The notes under the pieces are model-generated. The model was not told the origin of the DNA. It saw nothing but the letters and a program-made list of their open reading frames with translations, and ran no database searches. From Acidimicrobiia bacterium (GTDB taxonomy: Bacteria > Actinomycetota > Acidimicrobiia > Acidimicrobiales > Poriferisodalaceae): a stretch of 64,000 nt of DNA. How positions within the stretch are numbered: position 1 is the stretch's first letter; every line of letters starts with the position of its first letter. The stretch lies in contig JAJEEO010000001.1 in NCBI GenBank assembly GCA_022820925.1, positions 341,270 through 405,269 of the forward strand. The letters run 5' to 3'. Shown here piece after piece: positions 56,501 through 59,723 of this stretch. A program made the translations under genes and the position numbers.

Positions 56501-59323
56501 CACAGTGAAGGACTGCGGGCTGGACCAGTTGCTGGAGCTGAACGTGCGGCTGCTGGGCGAAATCGTGACGTTGCTGTCGCTGCTCGCCACGTTCACTTCC
56601 ACGGTGCCGCTCGATGGCGGTGTGTCCAACACGACCGTGTAGCTGGTCTCGCTGCCTTCGATCACGTCCACGCCCGCCGGAGTCACGGTCAGCCCAGCGG
56701 TCTCGTCATCATCCACAACCACATCAAGGTTCGGCAGATTCCGGACGCTGCGGTACTCGCTCGCCGTAGTCCGAGCAGTGTTGATCGAGTGGGTGACGAT
56801 GGCCTCGTCGTTCCACGCGTCATCGTCGTGCGCGGCGCTCACGGTCACCGGCTGCGGCAAATCCCAGTCGAACTGACCGAACGTCAGCGTCGTCTGGTCA
56901 CCGCCGGTATTCGGATCCGTGTCCACCCTGATGTCGCTGCTGCGAGGCGCCGTCACGTTGATCACGACGGTGCCCTCGGGTCGTGTGTTGAGCAGCACTT
57001 CATACGTCGCGCTGTCGCCCTCGGGAATCCGTGGCCGGCTGAGAGGCAACAGCGTCACCCCGGGCTGATCGTTGTCGGCCACTACGACGCTGATGTCGTC
57101 GATCTGTACATCGCGGTATTCGGCCGCGCCCGATACGGCATGAGCGATCGTCGCCGTGTCGTTGTCGGAGTCGTCATCCTCGCCCGCCACGACAGTCACG
57201 GTCTGCGGTTGATTCCAGTTGTCTGTGTCGAAGAACAGCGACTGCTCGACCCCTGAGCCAGAGCCGCCGAACTCGACGCCGTTGGAGCCCACATCGCCGG
57301 TGAGCTTGAGGCCAATCTGAACACTCCCGCTGGGCGGCCTGGTGAGCACCACCGTGTAGATCGAGCTGCCGCCTTCCGGCACCTGCGCAGGCGTGAGCGC
57401 TGTGACGGTGACCCCGGCCGTGTCGTCATCGGTGACAGCCACCGTCACGTTCTGATCGTCAAGGAAACTGAAGAAGTAACCGGCGTCGTCCGAGGCAGCC
57501 GTGTGCTCGATGGTCACGGTTTCGTCGCCGGCGTCGTCGTCTTGAACGGCGGTGACGGTCACGGTCTGCGACGTGTTCCAGTTGTCACTCGTGAAGGTGA
57601 GCGTTGCCGGTGCCACTGTCGCAGCTCCGGGGTCGCGGCTCGTCGGCGTGATCGTCACGTCATGTAGGGGCTCGGTGTTGAGCCGCACCGTGTAGGTCGC
57701 AGTCTTCCCTTCACCCACGGCCACGCCCGTCTTCGACACCGACACGCCTGGAACATCGTCGTCGGTGACGCGCACCGACACGTTGTCGTGCGACAGCGAG
57801 GCATCGTCGTTCGGGCGCAGAGTGGCGAGGGCGTCGTACTCGGGCGCCGTCGTGGCTGAAGCGTTGATGGCGTGGGTGAGCGTGGCGCTATAGCCGGCAC
57901 CATCGACAACGTCGTCGTCGACCGCGGTGACCGTGACGTACTGCGGGGTACTCCAGTTGATGGCCCGGAACGTGAGGCTCGCAGGGCTCACCGAGACGGC
58001 GTCGTTGTCGCTCGCCACGGTGACGACGACGTTGCCCGACGAGGGCGGCGTGTCGAGCCTGATGGAGTACAGGCCGCTGCCGGCCTCGTTGACGATCAGA
58101 TCGGGGCGCAACACCGTGATCCCCGCCTGGTCGTCGTCGACGATCGTGACCTCGACGTTCGGGAACGACACGCTATAGCCGCTCACGATGCGATGGGTGA
58201 TGCGCGCAGCTGTGTCCGCGGCGTCGGCGTCGTGGGCGCCCCGCACGGTGACCGAGTACGGCGTATCCCATGAATCGGCGGGGATGGTCAGGGTCGACTG
58301 GTCGCCGTCGGCAGTCGAATCCGTGTCCACTGTCACGCCGCCTGAGGCCGTGAAGGACAACCTCACGTCAGCGGCCGGCTCAGTGTTCAGCTTGAGGTCG
58401 TAGGTGGTCTCGCTGCCCTCTTCCACTCGCAGCTGCTCGGTCGAGAGCGCAATACCGCTGACATCGGTGTCCCGGATAGCCAGCGTCACGGTCGAAGGCC
58501 CCGTAGCGGGCAGGGGTGTCGTTGGGTCATCGTCGTTGTCGACGACCGTGCCGGTGATGCGCACCGTCTCGGGGCGGGTGTCTTCGTCCGAAAAGGCAGA
58601 AATTCCCAAACCGCCGTCGCTGGCGAGCGAGCCACGGCTGATGAAGAGCTCTCCGTCGCCTCCGCTGAAGTCGTCCTCGGTGGTGCTGCCGCTCGGCGCC
58701 GCGTTCACCGTGATGCTGATATCGCTGCTGGACGCGATGCTCAGTGACGCCGTCACCGTTGCTGTGTTACCGAGAAATCCGTCATTGATCGTGCTGGGCG
58801 AGACCGACAGAGTCACCTGCGGGGTCGGCTCGTTGTCGGTGATGGTGAGCTCCACGGAGTCCTGCACCACGTCGTCGACAACGGGGAAAACCACGAAGTC
58901 ACTGGGGTTGGACACGACCACGGAGAGCGTCACCCGCCGATCCGGGTTGTGCACCGGTGTCGGCACGTCGTCCACGGCAGTGATCGTGAACGTGGTAGTC
59001 GTCCCTCCCGCCGGGATCTCCTTGAAATCGCTGTCGAGGGCGAATACCCCGGCAGAATCAGAGCCATCTGAGAGGCCCGCAGAGAGGGAGACCCCCGTCA
59101 CCGCAGTGGTCGGGGTCCCCGACAATCTGACGGTCAGCGTCGCCGTGCCGCCCGCTTCAGAGATCGAGGTGCGGCTGAGCGTGAGTGAGACGTTGGTCTC
59201 AGCCGTTTGGGCATGTGCTGGCGGCGCTACGGCGGGCAGCACTGCCAGAGCGACGAGCAGTGATGCCGCCGCCCGACTCAACCGGTAGCGCGGCCGACCG
59301 CGAGCGCGCCGCTTCGCCTTCAC
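31628..59323 (-). CDS. Giant secreted multi-domain surface protein (9231 residues): Calx-beta, FN3, cadherin-like, Ig-like domains and cell-wall-binding-2 repeats
   Basis: One uninterrupted frame of 9231 codons (about 0.95 MDa by average residue mass). Signal peptide 1-38 (SRAAASLLVALAVLPAVAPP core, cleavage likely after AHA). Residues 40-1445: twelve Calx-beta-like units, each ending in a 'DDDxAGVTV'-type link. Then FN3 domains (tryptophan/tyrosine 'LSWxAPxxxGxxIxxYxY(E/Q)WR' core), cadherin-like units ('SSAxFxxxEN...ATDxD...GxLxFxxxPDFExP'), beta-sandwich 'NADLSAL' domains and Ig-like 'GKTIKVRVSFTD' domains alternate to about residue 8880; at roughly 100 residues per domain this is 80-90 domains. 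A Gly hinge and three cell-wall-binding-2 repeats end it. The GTG at 59323 is the only start after an in-frame stop about 40 nt upstream. The role as a cell-wall-attached adhesin or inter-cell fibre is inferred. Confidence 0.93.
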   Translation of the reverse strand: MKAKRRARGRPRYRLSRAAASLLVALAVLPAVAPPAHAQTAETNVSLTLSRTSISEAGGTATLTVRLSGTPTTAVTGVSLSAGLSDGSDSAGVFALDSDFKEIPAGGTTTTFTITAVDDVPTPVHNPDRRVTLSVVVSNPSDFVVFPVVDDVVQDSVELTITDNEPTPQVTLSVSPSTINDGFLGNTATVTASLSIASSSDISITVNAAPSGSTTEDDFSGGDGELFISRGSLASDGGLGISAFSDEDTRPETVRITGTVVDNDDDPTTPLPATGPSTVTLAIRDTDVSGIALSTEQLRVEEGSETTYDLKLNTEPAADVRLSFTASGGVTVDTDSTADGDQSTLTIPADSWDTPYSVTVRGAHDADAADTAARITHRIVSGYSVSFPNVEVTIVDDDQAGITVLRPDLIVNEAGSGLYSIRLDTPPSSGNVVVTVASDNDAVSVSPASLTFRAINWSTPQYVTVTAVDDDVVDGAGYSATLTHAINASATTAPEYDALATLRPNDDASLSHDNVSVRVTDDDVPGVSVSKTGVAVGEGKTATYTVRLNTEPLHDVTITPTSRDPGAATVAPATLTFTSDNWNTSQTVTVTAVQDDDAGDETVTIEHTAASDDAGYFFSFLDDQNVTVAVTDDDTAGVTVTALTPAQVPEGGSSIYTVVLTRPPSGSVQIGLKLTGDVGSNGVEFGGSGSGVEQSLFFDTDNWNQPQTVTVVAGEDDDSDNDTATIAHAVSGAAEYRDVQIDDISVVVADNDQPGVTLLPLSRPRIPEGDSATYEVLLNTRPEGTVVINVTAPRSSDIRVDTDPNTGGDQTTLTFGQFDWDLPQPVTVSAAHDDDAWNDEAIVTHSINTARTTASEYRSVRNLPNLDVVVDDDETAGLTVTPAGVDVIEGSETSYTVVLDTPPSSGTVEVNVASSDSNVTISPSSRTFSSSNWSSPQSFTVQARNENDSGDYTATLSHTIAAGSNRAPEYVALTADDLFNDNVTVRVTDNDVAGVTVSRASVAVTEGSTKSYTLKLNTQPSANVTIDLTSSDDDIATVTPASITFTTTNWNSAKPVTVRGTQDDDAVDGTATISHSASSSDSAYSGIPLGYADVAVSVDDNEPTPTVTLHVTPGTISEGDTANTASVTATLNHAWDTDVTVTVTSSLGRTSEFEHFFGGTGVIFIAAGETTSSDSVAISSANDVDTQNETVTIAGTVTGGVNMPRAVTLRINDDDRAGVAVSTTELEVGEGNSANYRLELFAPPSGNVTITATTRPNGVVTVDLDTSSPGIQSSRRLTPDNLLGLSNEVEVEVSGLEDADAADGEVTISHSISGGGYGGVSIAAVEVTVVDSDTAGVTVSPRDLAVVEQGTNTYTVVLDTQPSSGNVVVTVTSDNPEVTVDKARLTFSRSNWDDPQTVTVRAADDADSDDDFATLTYAINTASTAAPEYDALTDLPNARVAVTVTDTELAAPDGVELTSLVEGLRATWSPVRDADGYIVQWKTGQQAFHESRQAVVIGRTTTNRDITGLDPRAAYDVRVAATRGNETGPWSTPVSETPLADVAPHAPTLVSVAAGSGDSVTLTWTAPDGGPPVTSYKWQYTAAPARPASNWTDGGTGISGLTATGTATGAAGRHTAFRVIAVNDQGDSAPSGVLSLAGPPAALVSLTGEGGERIGSPGTVVRLSWAAPSGADTGGKELTGFEYQRRLSGQDPPAQWGNAGTAGADATSADVSGLNANANYDFRVRARNADRAGPWTEITVAGRPAAATGVTVETGVADPWLGETSVRLKGWSAPTATGGGAALPYETPVIGYDYQWRTAGSGSWQTSAATFTGTSITIEGLTPGTAYEFRVRAHTAARIGRPSAAVRATPGVAADAPGNLRVTSAQTNLLFVYWERPANATDSTGLYYFFSYKQNDATEWLSPPGPPPSAIVSETVGPVYQGLGLAAGRGYDIRVRACTSAAESDATCGAYAQHRFRIEGRPPAPTGVDVQPGRVPRTLEVTWDPVFSVDSYTVQWTPDGQSFAGAPQAVVTGDENTSYTILGLTKGTRYSVRVRATADAEPAARRNSGWSAVGTGTPTGPNDRPRFTSSAEFSFAETTPIATAVGRVAATDDDTGDAITGFALAADASRGPDNGKFSITNAGELRFTTQPNYEAPGSADDDNDYQIEVTVTSGTGIRERTATQRITVTVTDADEAPERPAAPTFGTVTTQTLSLIVNWTAPASAGPPITDYDVRYRRENSQGSYTNAGYDGTGTTHTITHSTATSLTLNQRYEVQVRARNEEAIGPWSPVGFGTATKILSTNADLSALDISQGRIKETFASDTTAYTAIVRDSASSITVTATAAHAGARVTVNGGTSRQVTVTDGGTITVRVTAEDGATTKDYTLTVDKQPLWTLRLERDQNGQPQPFTMVTESDVDQDFPSTWLRLRRGSSRTPLPANLTVTVGGTATRTEDYVFNQGGLFNSIGRANNDLAQGARQITIKEDGVDDPDETITFSVRIDGQTYTATLDIADNDEGENPPVVGTAIGNRTWVTNVGAQIFDLNDAFSDPGDTLTFSAASSETSFATVAVTGAMLTVTPVAVGTTTVTVTATDGDQQSVSQTFTVTLHHPPRATSPATYTIDENTRGFGEFTAEDDDDTVQYFEVTNPRNLVTFTFPGNVFWFFSAPNYEQLLATQGHNRIEIEVTITSGVGDRVATATQLITITVEDVDGEAPEKPARPTISAATHDSLTVQWQAPANEGPDINDYDLEYRAGTTGPFTDLSNAVTGTGTSYKIEGLSQGQSYQVRVRASNDEGTSNWSSTVSGSTQRNDNADLSALAVSRGTLAPGFDTTKTTGYTLSVPDSVPSITLTPTAANAGATVTVGTQTVAAVAVASGEASPPIAVSDGDTITVRVTAGDGVTTKDYVISVVKRPLWTLKLVRDDENAQPQPFTMVTEADADVDYPATFLVLERGISTTTLPGSVAVAIGGTADNPADYEFNNRNTFSAINRQGSDRARGARRITIKGDNVKEEDETITFSVTIDGETYTATLTIKNDDSTPPAFGASLPTTASVAENLPTGTHVGSPFTATDADGDSLTYSLAGTDAGSFTIDAATGQISTAAVFDYEAKSSYSVTVGASDGLELTTHDVTIAVDNVNEAPIGTVTIDGDLIERATLSADTSGVSDPDSPPPATLTFAYEWSRSDTASGTRTVIAGQTGSTYTLTADDAGKFITLTVSYTDGSGTTESLSAQVGPVAGNAMPSFTSSASFSAAENQTSVGTVIAVDNDDGDSVTDYEITGGVDAGKFSIGRSGTNAGVLSFTTAPDFEAQASAAGDNAYKIEVTAASGTGARRLTAVQQVTVSVTDANEPPPAPGKPSVGTVTHNSAVVSWSAPGNAGRPAISGYDVRYQPTTADEAVDADWEDGPQNQPSASTSATVSGLDAGVEYRVQVRARNHEGEGAWSASSDPFTTDPNEPPVFAEGAPTSASVPEGTLITATVATVTATDPDASQVPADAAITYSLGGADGSLFSIGTDGAITFNAPPDFENPSDDGGNNIYNVTVTASSGTGDRAKTATHDIAVTVTNENELPTGSVTISGTPQVNEELTADTSDIVDPDGPANLQITYQWNVRQTAGAADTAISGANQQTYTPKAVEEGKFFTVTVSWTDGGGFSESLTSTVTAAVAAAATVPGVPTIVSFEGGDKHGIGGSKARLVWTAPSDGGEPILRYEYQRRNTFFFHGQRDDGCWAATFQQNSDCDNGGTIAAVVPTPVGGNLQADFDLWNPNQVSSLRVRAVNSVGPGGWAEAVGLPALPIAPTLTVSPTSTTATLSWSAAGLYGNVGTITNYRYEWRLVGASSWQHGDSGTARTAQVTGLTAAKDYEFRVRDETADRYGHFATVQERTLGANEVRVTEMAISPTQITEGGTHDIAVTLTFDKQPPAGTRAGIIADQIQKYFLFPRSYSVIDALSDQGAIFDLTQNNCGGASFWSKNQCRRTFRITVNNDSGPFQHATGPDTVRLAAQAVSNGAFAGDVKRATITVVDNDVKPGAPTNLRAVQHPTKPDTVVLTWDSADPGLRNGQPATVNHYNIFYSGNNTNFYVVKQTADATNSLQFRRPGTHQLGDPLIGGKTHYFRVQVSSTAPGATGPQSNTASVLLKVNGALAVAAADEDDDGVVGEGGNDVAFTLSLNNRLEQAYEGTWDVVAGGTASADDFDPLPANRSLSIVRDDTQPYESQQTSATISIGIAQDNRAEGEECVTVRYTKTSPEDSIATLNPGTAQACFADDDEAAGAPTSVTAVATGATGEVQLSWTAPDPGVLNGDDDTAITGYQVRSATSAAGLATAHWTDTNSAAASYLVEGLDDDQQYWFEVRALNGVIKATGDEPAGAVSDAATETPQLVNNAPTFSSDAGFDAAENQKAVGTVMAADVDPQDDVTGYAITGGDDQGLFSIDKGTGVLAFENAPDFENPQGGADDDPNAYEVTVTATSGADDRMMTAEQEITVTVTNVDEDPTGAPTITGTTQVGQTLTAKTSGIDDPDGIDNATFALQWIRVETGGDEADISGATGTSYTLQLADQGRTIKVRATFDDNAGNQEVLTSAAVGPVAEAAPGAPTDLDAAAGSGDQIELSWTAPADGAPTGYKWEHTAAPVTESSTWTEGGTLSGTAVSATVTLTGVANAHTAFRVRATNAGGDGPPSAADEVAAKPGAVTDLSATGEALVTLSWGAATTGGKSIEYRIERRPASSQEERHWGNAVTTDEPMWTRLDSSERSSDTYRVRAENDDRVGGWVHIHVSGRPAFRGDAGLNEHPVASPVRGRGDQMTLSWKVPGNTPRGGGNNTWGLLRDEGPVTSFLYQWRESGETSWANEATMLTSQKKRTSVTVTVEGLSAGTEYEFRVRADTDSRLGVFSNTARATTSATATVVAPSPATLAEADLHDATLTIELAGSQWRDEPVPTSAFRFSPAVPGLRVSSVERQSNTRAVLTLYFNGDLTADTDLSVRVGASAHVGTEDLTAGPVTVTAAPGGAPWTLRLFGQGGTELTQIAETDADQTLNVEARLVRGTGTETLPATTALTLDPRGTAARPGDFTVTLADLARQSDDNSAIASFALVIKGDSSDEPDETVVLAAAVGDRTYTATLTITDDDATPATVPGRPGLSVSTSSTQLRVSISAPSSGGSSITGYQCEARRVSATSWSSAIGTVCREGGGSFHGSPTFSSTEDSVLRVRARNAIGDGPWAYARLYLGGSRDTHAPSFTAGSSTTRSVAENAPIGAAVGQPVTATDSDIGNPSHADDKLAYSLQGADADAFDIDADTGQITTRVRFDRTYKIDYSVTVRVEDWFGHSDTIRVAIAVTEPIPNTAATGKPAITGILQVGQTLTAGPGTVADGDGLTNADYAYEWIRVETGGTQSRIAGADGNSYELGVDDIGKTIRVRVSFIDDRFNNEQRISDPTEAIKALPTLSIDAGATATEGQGLTFTARLDRVAEVAASFKVSTVSSTDTGHATSGSDFTAVSDQAVTIDVGDQTATFTVATLEDKTVEGDETLTIELTEPSQATFTGSGTTLRATGTIINAEIVNSPATGQPSITGTVQVRQTLEAVANDLADANGLPDVGDYMWQWIRVDGTTETPIGGATGSTYTPVAADVGKTIKVQATFTDDDGFSETVTSDATSAVIAGPPGAPTIVDVTHNGQSQGDSRIHTVTLSWTAPDDGGDAITKYEWGYRGEGNIQVREWGVANRGGETDGANTSVTGTVQLPAVITIDQFTARFNFFRVRARNETGGWGPWSATYTLHKAPGVPGLTVAGGEQRQVAGPDTEIDLSFTAPSDNGGSDIASYRYQWRLPDGQWSAATATAAADGTASATVSGLSPSKLYEFQARARNASRDGDWSSTLRFAGRPDFGGAKPTAEAHETLAQVELSWNEPGINGGKSITGYRYEWRPADSTEEADWQGENTPDGSTTTVTVSGLDPATTYAFRVRASNEDRSGEFSPESEATTAIATVNITDAPSVIEGDSGTVSMEFAVIVSASLDQTVTVDYGLDTTADGGGSATQGTDFQTLANGTLTFAPGETRKTITVQVVGDADVEPEETVVVRLSNAAGVMLGKAVGIGRIVDDDLRQVTGLRVDTGIRSLGVSWTPLSGASGYKVQWKSGASDYDPANQNAAVAGEAAITDGAAGSHSISNLTPGTTYTVRVIATFAGRDDGQSSEETTGTPVATAQAPGAPRNLRVTLGGYQSPNHVVTLSWDAPDSGGAAISKFQARYRSTDPIAENWTDWIDLRDASASATSNSVSLSLLDGIGNRFRSYLNYFEVRAVNSVGDGAVAAYTVFKPPSQPGLTVTAGERRQTAGPDTEVDLVWTAPEDNGGSDIVGYRYEWRVSGGSWSGEDVPGTGTVTIENLGRNAKHEFRVRANNASRNGHWRTVSLAGRPDFNGVAPTATPRAASAAVDLSWNEPAFTGGKSIGRYRYEWRRADSTNDADWQSEDTADGSTRSVTVSGLEPATDYVFRVRASNDDRDGEFSPEATATTVTIPTAPGNLRTSSVGHDTVNLAWDAATIADSSTLVYTSERLDGGSWVDASTAEATTRSFAGLDSGTAHEFRVRACVQGASPPRCGAEATLTVTTLGASITATDPATLTEAELDGAELTIDLTGTQWVVSPPSGSVTVSGITDPRASVGVSGVVRDGTNPARAVVTLEFSGDFDTNATLAVTVTDSAHGGTGDIPAGTVSVTAENETRAVLDVVGNVLRIPQGDFRDYSVTGLDPTPPGPVTVTWTVTGSDDVTIGTGLSSHSATFDPGFPIFAGKVSVTAAAGSARETATITHSLSAPDGSSQDVIDYVALRKDIVLTVEVVERTTPTVEVSNVTVAESAGNATLTVRLSPTATDTVSIDWATANASALGGTSTDGSRDYTTSSGTITFTTGQPSTTISVPINQDALDEDGETFTVVLSNLAGDASLPGTRGEWPARVTITDDDTKPGKPAGLSATIDANGVDVDLAWTAPDPGVLNGQAAMITGYQYRTAGNTDDLGSATWQNASGTAITHTVTNPGEGQHFFQVRAVSTAEPPSQPSNSASATVASSDADLNWLNIENVTQGNVTDLSPPLAYSVANNVSTARIRVQANDLTGASVEIGGTAGSDVTVNLAIGGNEIDIVVTAANGVTTRTYTVTITRGDRAPRFTSAAEFTVNENSTDAVGTVVATDDDTGDTVTSYALGGVDADHFTLVSTGANAGRLTFKTTPNFEQPSGGGQGGTSNSYSITVTATSGAGDRTATATQNITVNVANVIELPDKPSEPILDSVTHSSITVSWTAPGNAGLPEIQHYDLRYQPTSADPAVDADWTPGPQDQSGTSATITGLDAGTEYRVQVRAVNDDGNGPWSASSDAASTTQNSAATGAPVIDATTPLVGQELTASKGNIADADGLPTAATAFAWQWVRVDGVTENDIPGAESTTYAPSADDLGKTLKVRVSFTDNAGTVETLTSAATMPVQQSIASVAAAEADEGDAVTFTVSLSHAVSQDVVVSWATSDGSGGTGAVAPGDYTGTASGTVTVAAGDTTKTFTVQTAQDSVDEADETFTVTLSEPTGGLAGGVALAANPSATGTIRDDDTAAGAPTMLTATAGSADFEMDLAWVAPSSAGMRNGAGATISKYQYRVARSQNGLTTAEWQDTDGSSAAATVSGLGSGDHWFQVRAVTGVTDADGNPAGAASDAKSFTVTAVVVGVTVDVASVGGDGVVNIAEKADGFTISGTVDAGASVTVKLGSGDARPATVTDGTWSLLVPVDDDDVTGTSVAVSVTATRANYADGMASGSFNVDLTAPSVSGLAFSGAPADSDGYRIGETIAVAATFSEAVTVTDAPTLPLTVGSTERAAAASAGSGTTVTFSYTVVEGDADTNGVGVVSGASLALPDGSSIVDANGNPASLALPQAGLSDAAQKVDGVKPTATYAAPTSLTVGVAITDIRPSGASTDIVSYAVHTGALPAGLTLNSANGAISGTPTAASTSTAPVTVRLTDAVGNTKDVPLTFPTVAKGAQSLSGFEYSSPTATLGATVPTVTAPGGRAAGSSLTYASGDATVCTVGQTDGALTLVGAGACVITVTASATSDYLQATATYTVQVSTAGTVQVSVDVASVGGDRVVNIAEKAAGFDIEGTVDAGATVTVRLNGGTARAATVSGGAWSLSVPANDSAVTGASVTVSVTATRENYADGQASGSFTVDLTAPRVTDTGLAFASTPADPDGYRIGETIQVTATFDDTVTVTGTPTLQLSLDGTLRTAARTAGAGTTLTFSYTVVAGDADADGVRVAPGASLMLPSGASIEDANGNPALLSLPTLAASTSHRVDGVAPSAMYGAPASLTVGVPAAIAPSNASTDIETYALQTGTLPPGLTLNPNTGAISGKPTTAGSSSSVTVRLTDRVGNTADVPLTLPPVGKGTQSLSGFAYSPSAVTFGQTAPTVTAPTGAVAGSSLSYASGDQTVCTVDANSGALNLVAAGACEITVTASATTNYNAATATFTVTVNEFVNQPPVFTEGSAAARGVAENTPANQPVGSAVGATDADGGTLTYSIDSAGGQFFDVVSTSGQIRTRSGVVYDFETRSSYQVTLAVADGQGGSDSITVTITLSDVAEPPVFARGSQIRVDVNENTTAVTTVTATDPDAQDSVVDYSITGGDDEDLFSITNGGEITFDAAPNFEDPQGGSQGDSNEYVIHVTATSGTGVRLATATATITVNVTNVVGEVPGAPSPPSVTGLAETSVTATWTEPTNAGPPITSYDVRYRSGEGAWLNGPQDVPVTTTTATIPNLTVGVSYEIQVRATNAEGDGEWSASGWRPVEKTKEDGTKVVAFGTGINADNFELSDVEPDHPSQTPPPGQQFSEPPVDITVPEGATICFEGTAGTVYRYGESGWTALESNVQVIEGVSHVCAAIAANSPFALVVPTTTTGTGTGTGGGGGGGGGGGGGGGGAPREPGTAVLVIANGWSPSDIGVAAALAARTDNAAVVFTEGDRLSSLVRQMIRNERPAKVFIVGGEAAVSSSAANSAAISNGQGEQERVAGATRIETAAAVARQILGTPGFAGRPTLFVANGWSPPDIGVAAAMSARTSGSAVLYTSGGSLSPETAAIISEYRPRRVVIVGGEAAVSGDVQAAIAKASPGVKVERVAGATRAGTSVSAATALLDGASVSASEATLIVANGWSPADIGVASALAARTPNSAVLYTAAGRIDPEALALIERYKQAQMVLIGGTAAISSDVEQAIRAVSLDDTVPRYGGATRIETAIRVARAILSR
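32606..32680 (-). other. Glycine/threonine hinge of the giant protein
   Basis: A GTGTGT stretch runs into a block of 17 consecutive glycines, between the last folded beta domain and the wall-binding repeats. It is a GGN-codon tract prone to slippage in steps of three, so its length may vary between cells or strains. Confidence 0.9.
33900..36305 (-). repeat. 1203-bp tandem duplication in the giant gene
   Basis: Two adjacent units of 401 codons: about 36305-35103 and 35102-33900. Markers are VASVGGDGVVNIAEKADGF versus VASVGGDRVVNIAEKAAGF, SGFEYSSPTATLGATVPTVT versus SGFAYSPSAVTFGQTAPTVT, and the shared DGYRIGETI. Each unit holds an Ig-like domain, a 'YRIGETI...SYTVVxGDADxxGV' domain, a putative-Ig ('LPxGLTLNxxxGAISGxPT') domain and a 'CTV...GACxITVTAS' domain. 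The length is an exact multiple of three. Confidence 0.88.
39845..42056 (-). repeat. About 1.6-kb segmental duplication of FN3 blocks in the giant gene
   Basis: The FN3 block beginning GGEQRQVAGPDTEIDLSFTA (near 42050) recurs as AGERRQTAGPDTEVDLVWTA (near 40450), offset about 1602 bp (534 codons). The next FN3 is also copied (GRPDFGGAKPTAEAH versus GRPDFNGVAPTATPR; GEFSPESEATT versus GEFSPEATATT). Confidence 0.8.
50250..52480 (-). repeat. 1563-bp segmental duplication in the giant gene
   Basis: A cadherin-like beta-sandwich domain (NADLSALDISQGRI) plus a Calx-like domain (QPQPFTMVTESDVD) at 52480-51800 recurs at 50965-50250 as NADLSALAVSRGTL and QPQPFTMVTEADAD. The shared DNA GTCCACAGCGGC starts at 52200 and 50637, an offset of 1563 bp (521 codons). 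Confidence 0.82.
55000..59200 (-). repeat. Array of twelve Calx-beta-like units at the N-terminus of the giant protein
   Basis: Each unit of 95-130 residues follows the same plan: a linker such as DDDTAGVTV, then '(V/I)xEGxxxTYTVxLxTxP', then 'SSDxxVTVSPxxLTFTxxNWxxPQTVTV', then 'DDDxxDxxATIxH' and a closing 'VxVxVxDDD'. The acidic clusters are the probable calcium sites. Units 2 and 10 are of a variant type starting PTPQVTLSVSPSTI / PTPTVTLHVTPGTI. Confidence 0.85.
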
Positions 59324-59723
59324 CGGCGATGGTGGCGTCGACTTCTGGTCGGCACCGCCTCACGCCCCAATTGACGGGGGGGGGTCGCAAGCGCGACGAC
59401 GGCCTGCCGCCCCTCGGCCGCTGCGTCCCTGACCACCGTGTGCATCGCCGTCGAGGGTACCGGTCGTATATGGGGAATTACGTCATGTTTGGCGATCTAT
59501 ATGTGTTGATCTACATCTCATCGGGGTCGCTCGACCGAGACTGCCGCTGTGACTATGCGGGCCATCGATATGTGACCCCGCCCAATGCAGAACCACGAGA
59601 GACCCAGCGGGCTGCCACCAAGGCCAAAATCGATGCCACGACCTCGCCGGTCGGCTGCAAGACTGCGCGCATGACACGCCCCGCCGACTCCCCGTCCGCC
59701 CGCCAGCGCCAAGGCCGCCCAGC
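59324..59723. other. 400-bp gene-free region upstream of the giant gene
   Basis: No coding region is supported here. The first 60 bp is GC-rich 5' leader of the giant gene, including a C9 tract (minus strand). About 59465-59530 is AT-rich and holds TATACG- and TATAGA-like boxes on the minus strand that could be the giant gene's promoter. GATCTATAT (59494-59502) and GATCTACAT (59508-59516) form a direct repeat 14 bp apart. The rest, toward 59723, shows nothing recognisable. Confidence 0.6.
59376..59384 (-). repeat. Nine-base C homopolymer in the giant gene's 5' region
   Basis: Nine G on the plus strand (nine C on the coding strand), 53 bp upstream of the GTG at 59323. It is the longest homopolymer I noticed outside the giant's coding region. 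Confidence 0.85.

Noticed and set aside
31628..59323. Possibility that the giant frame is several genes or an assembly artefact
   Set aside because: No stop or frame change is seen over 9231 codons, duplicated units differ by many substitutions, and signal peptide and wall-binding repeats sit at the expected ends. Read-level checks remain useful.
59339..59443. N-terminal extension of the giant protein through the C9 tract from an upstream ATG
   Set aside because: The frame of the giant gene has a TGA about 40 nt upstream of the GTG, and tract lengths of 8, 9 or 10 do not yield an open path from the upstream ATG into the giant's frame.
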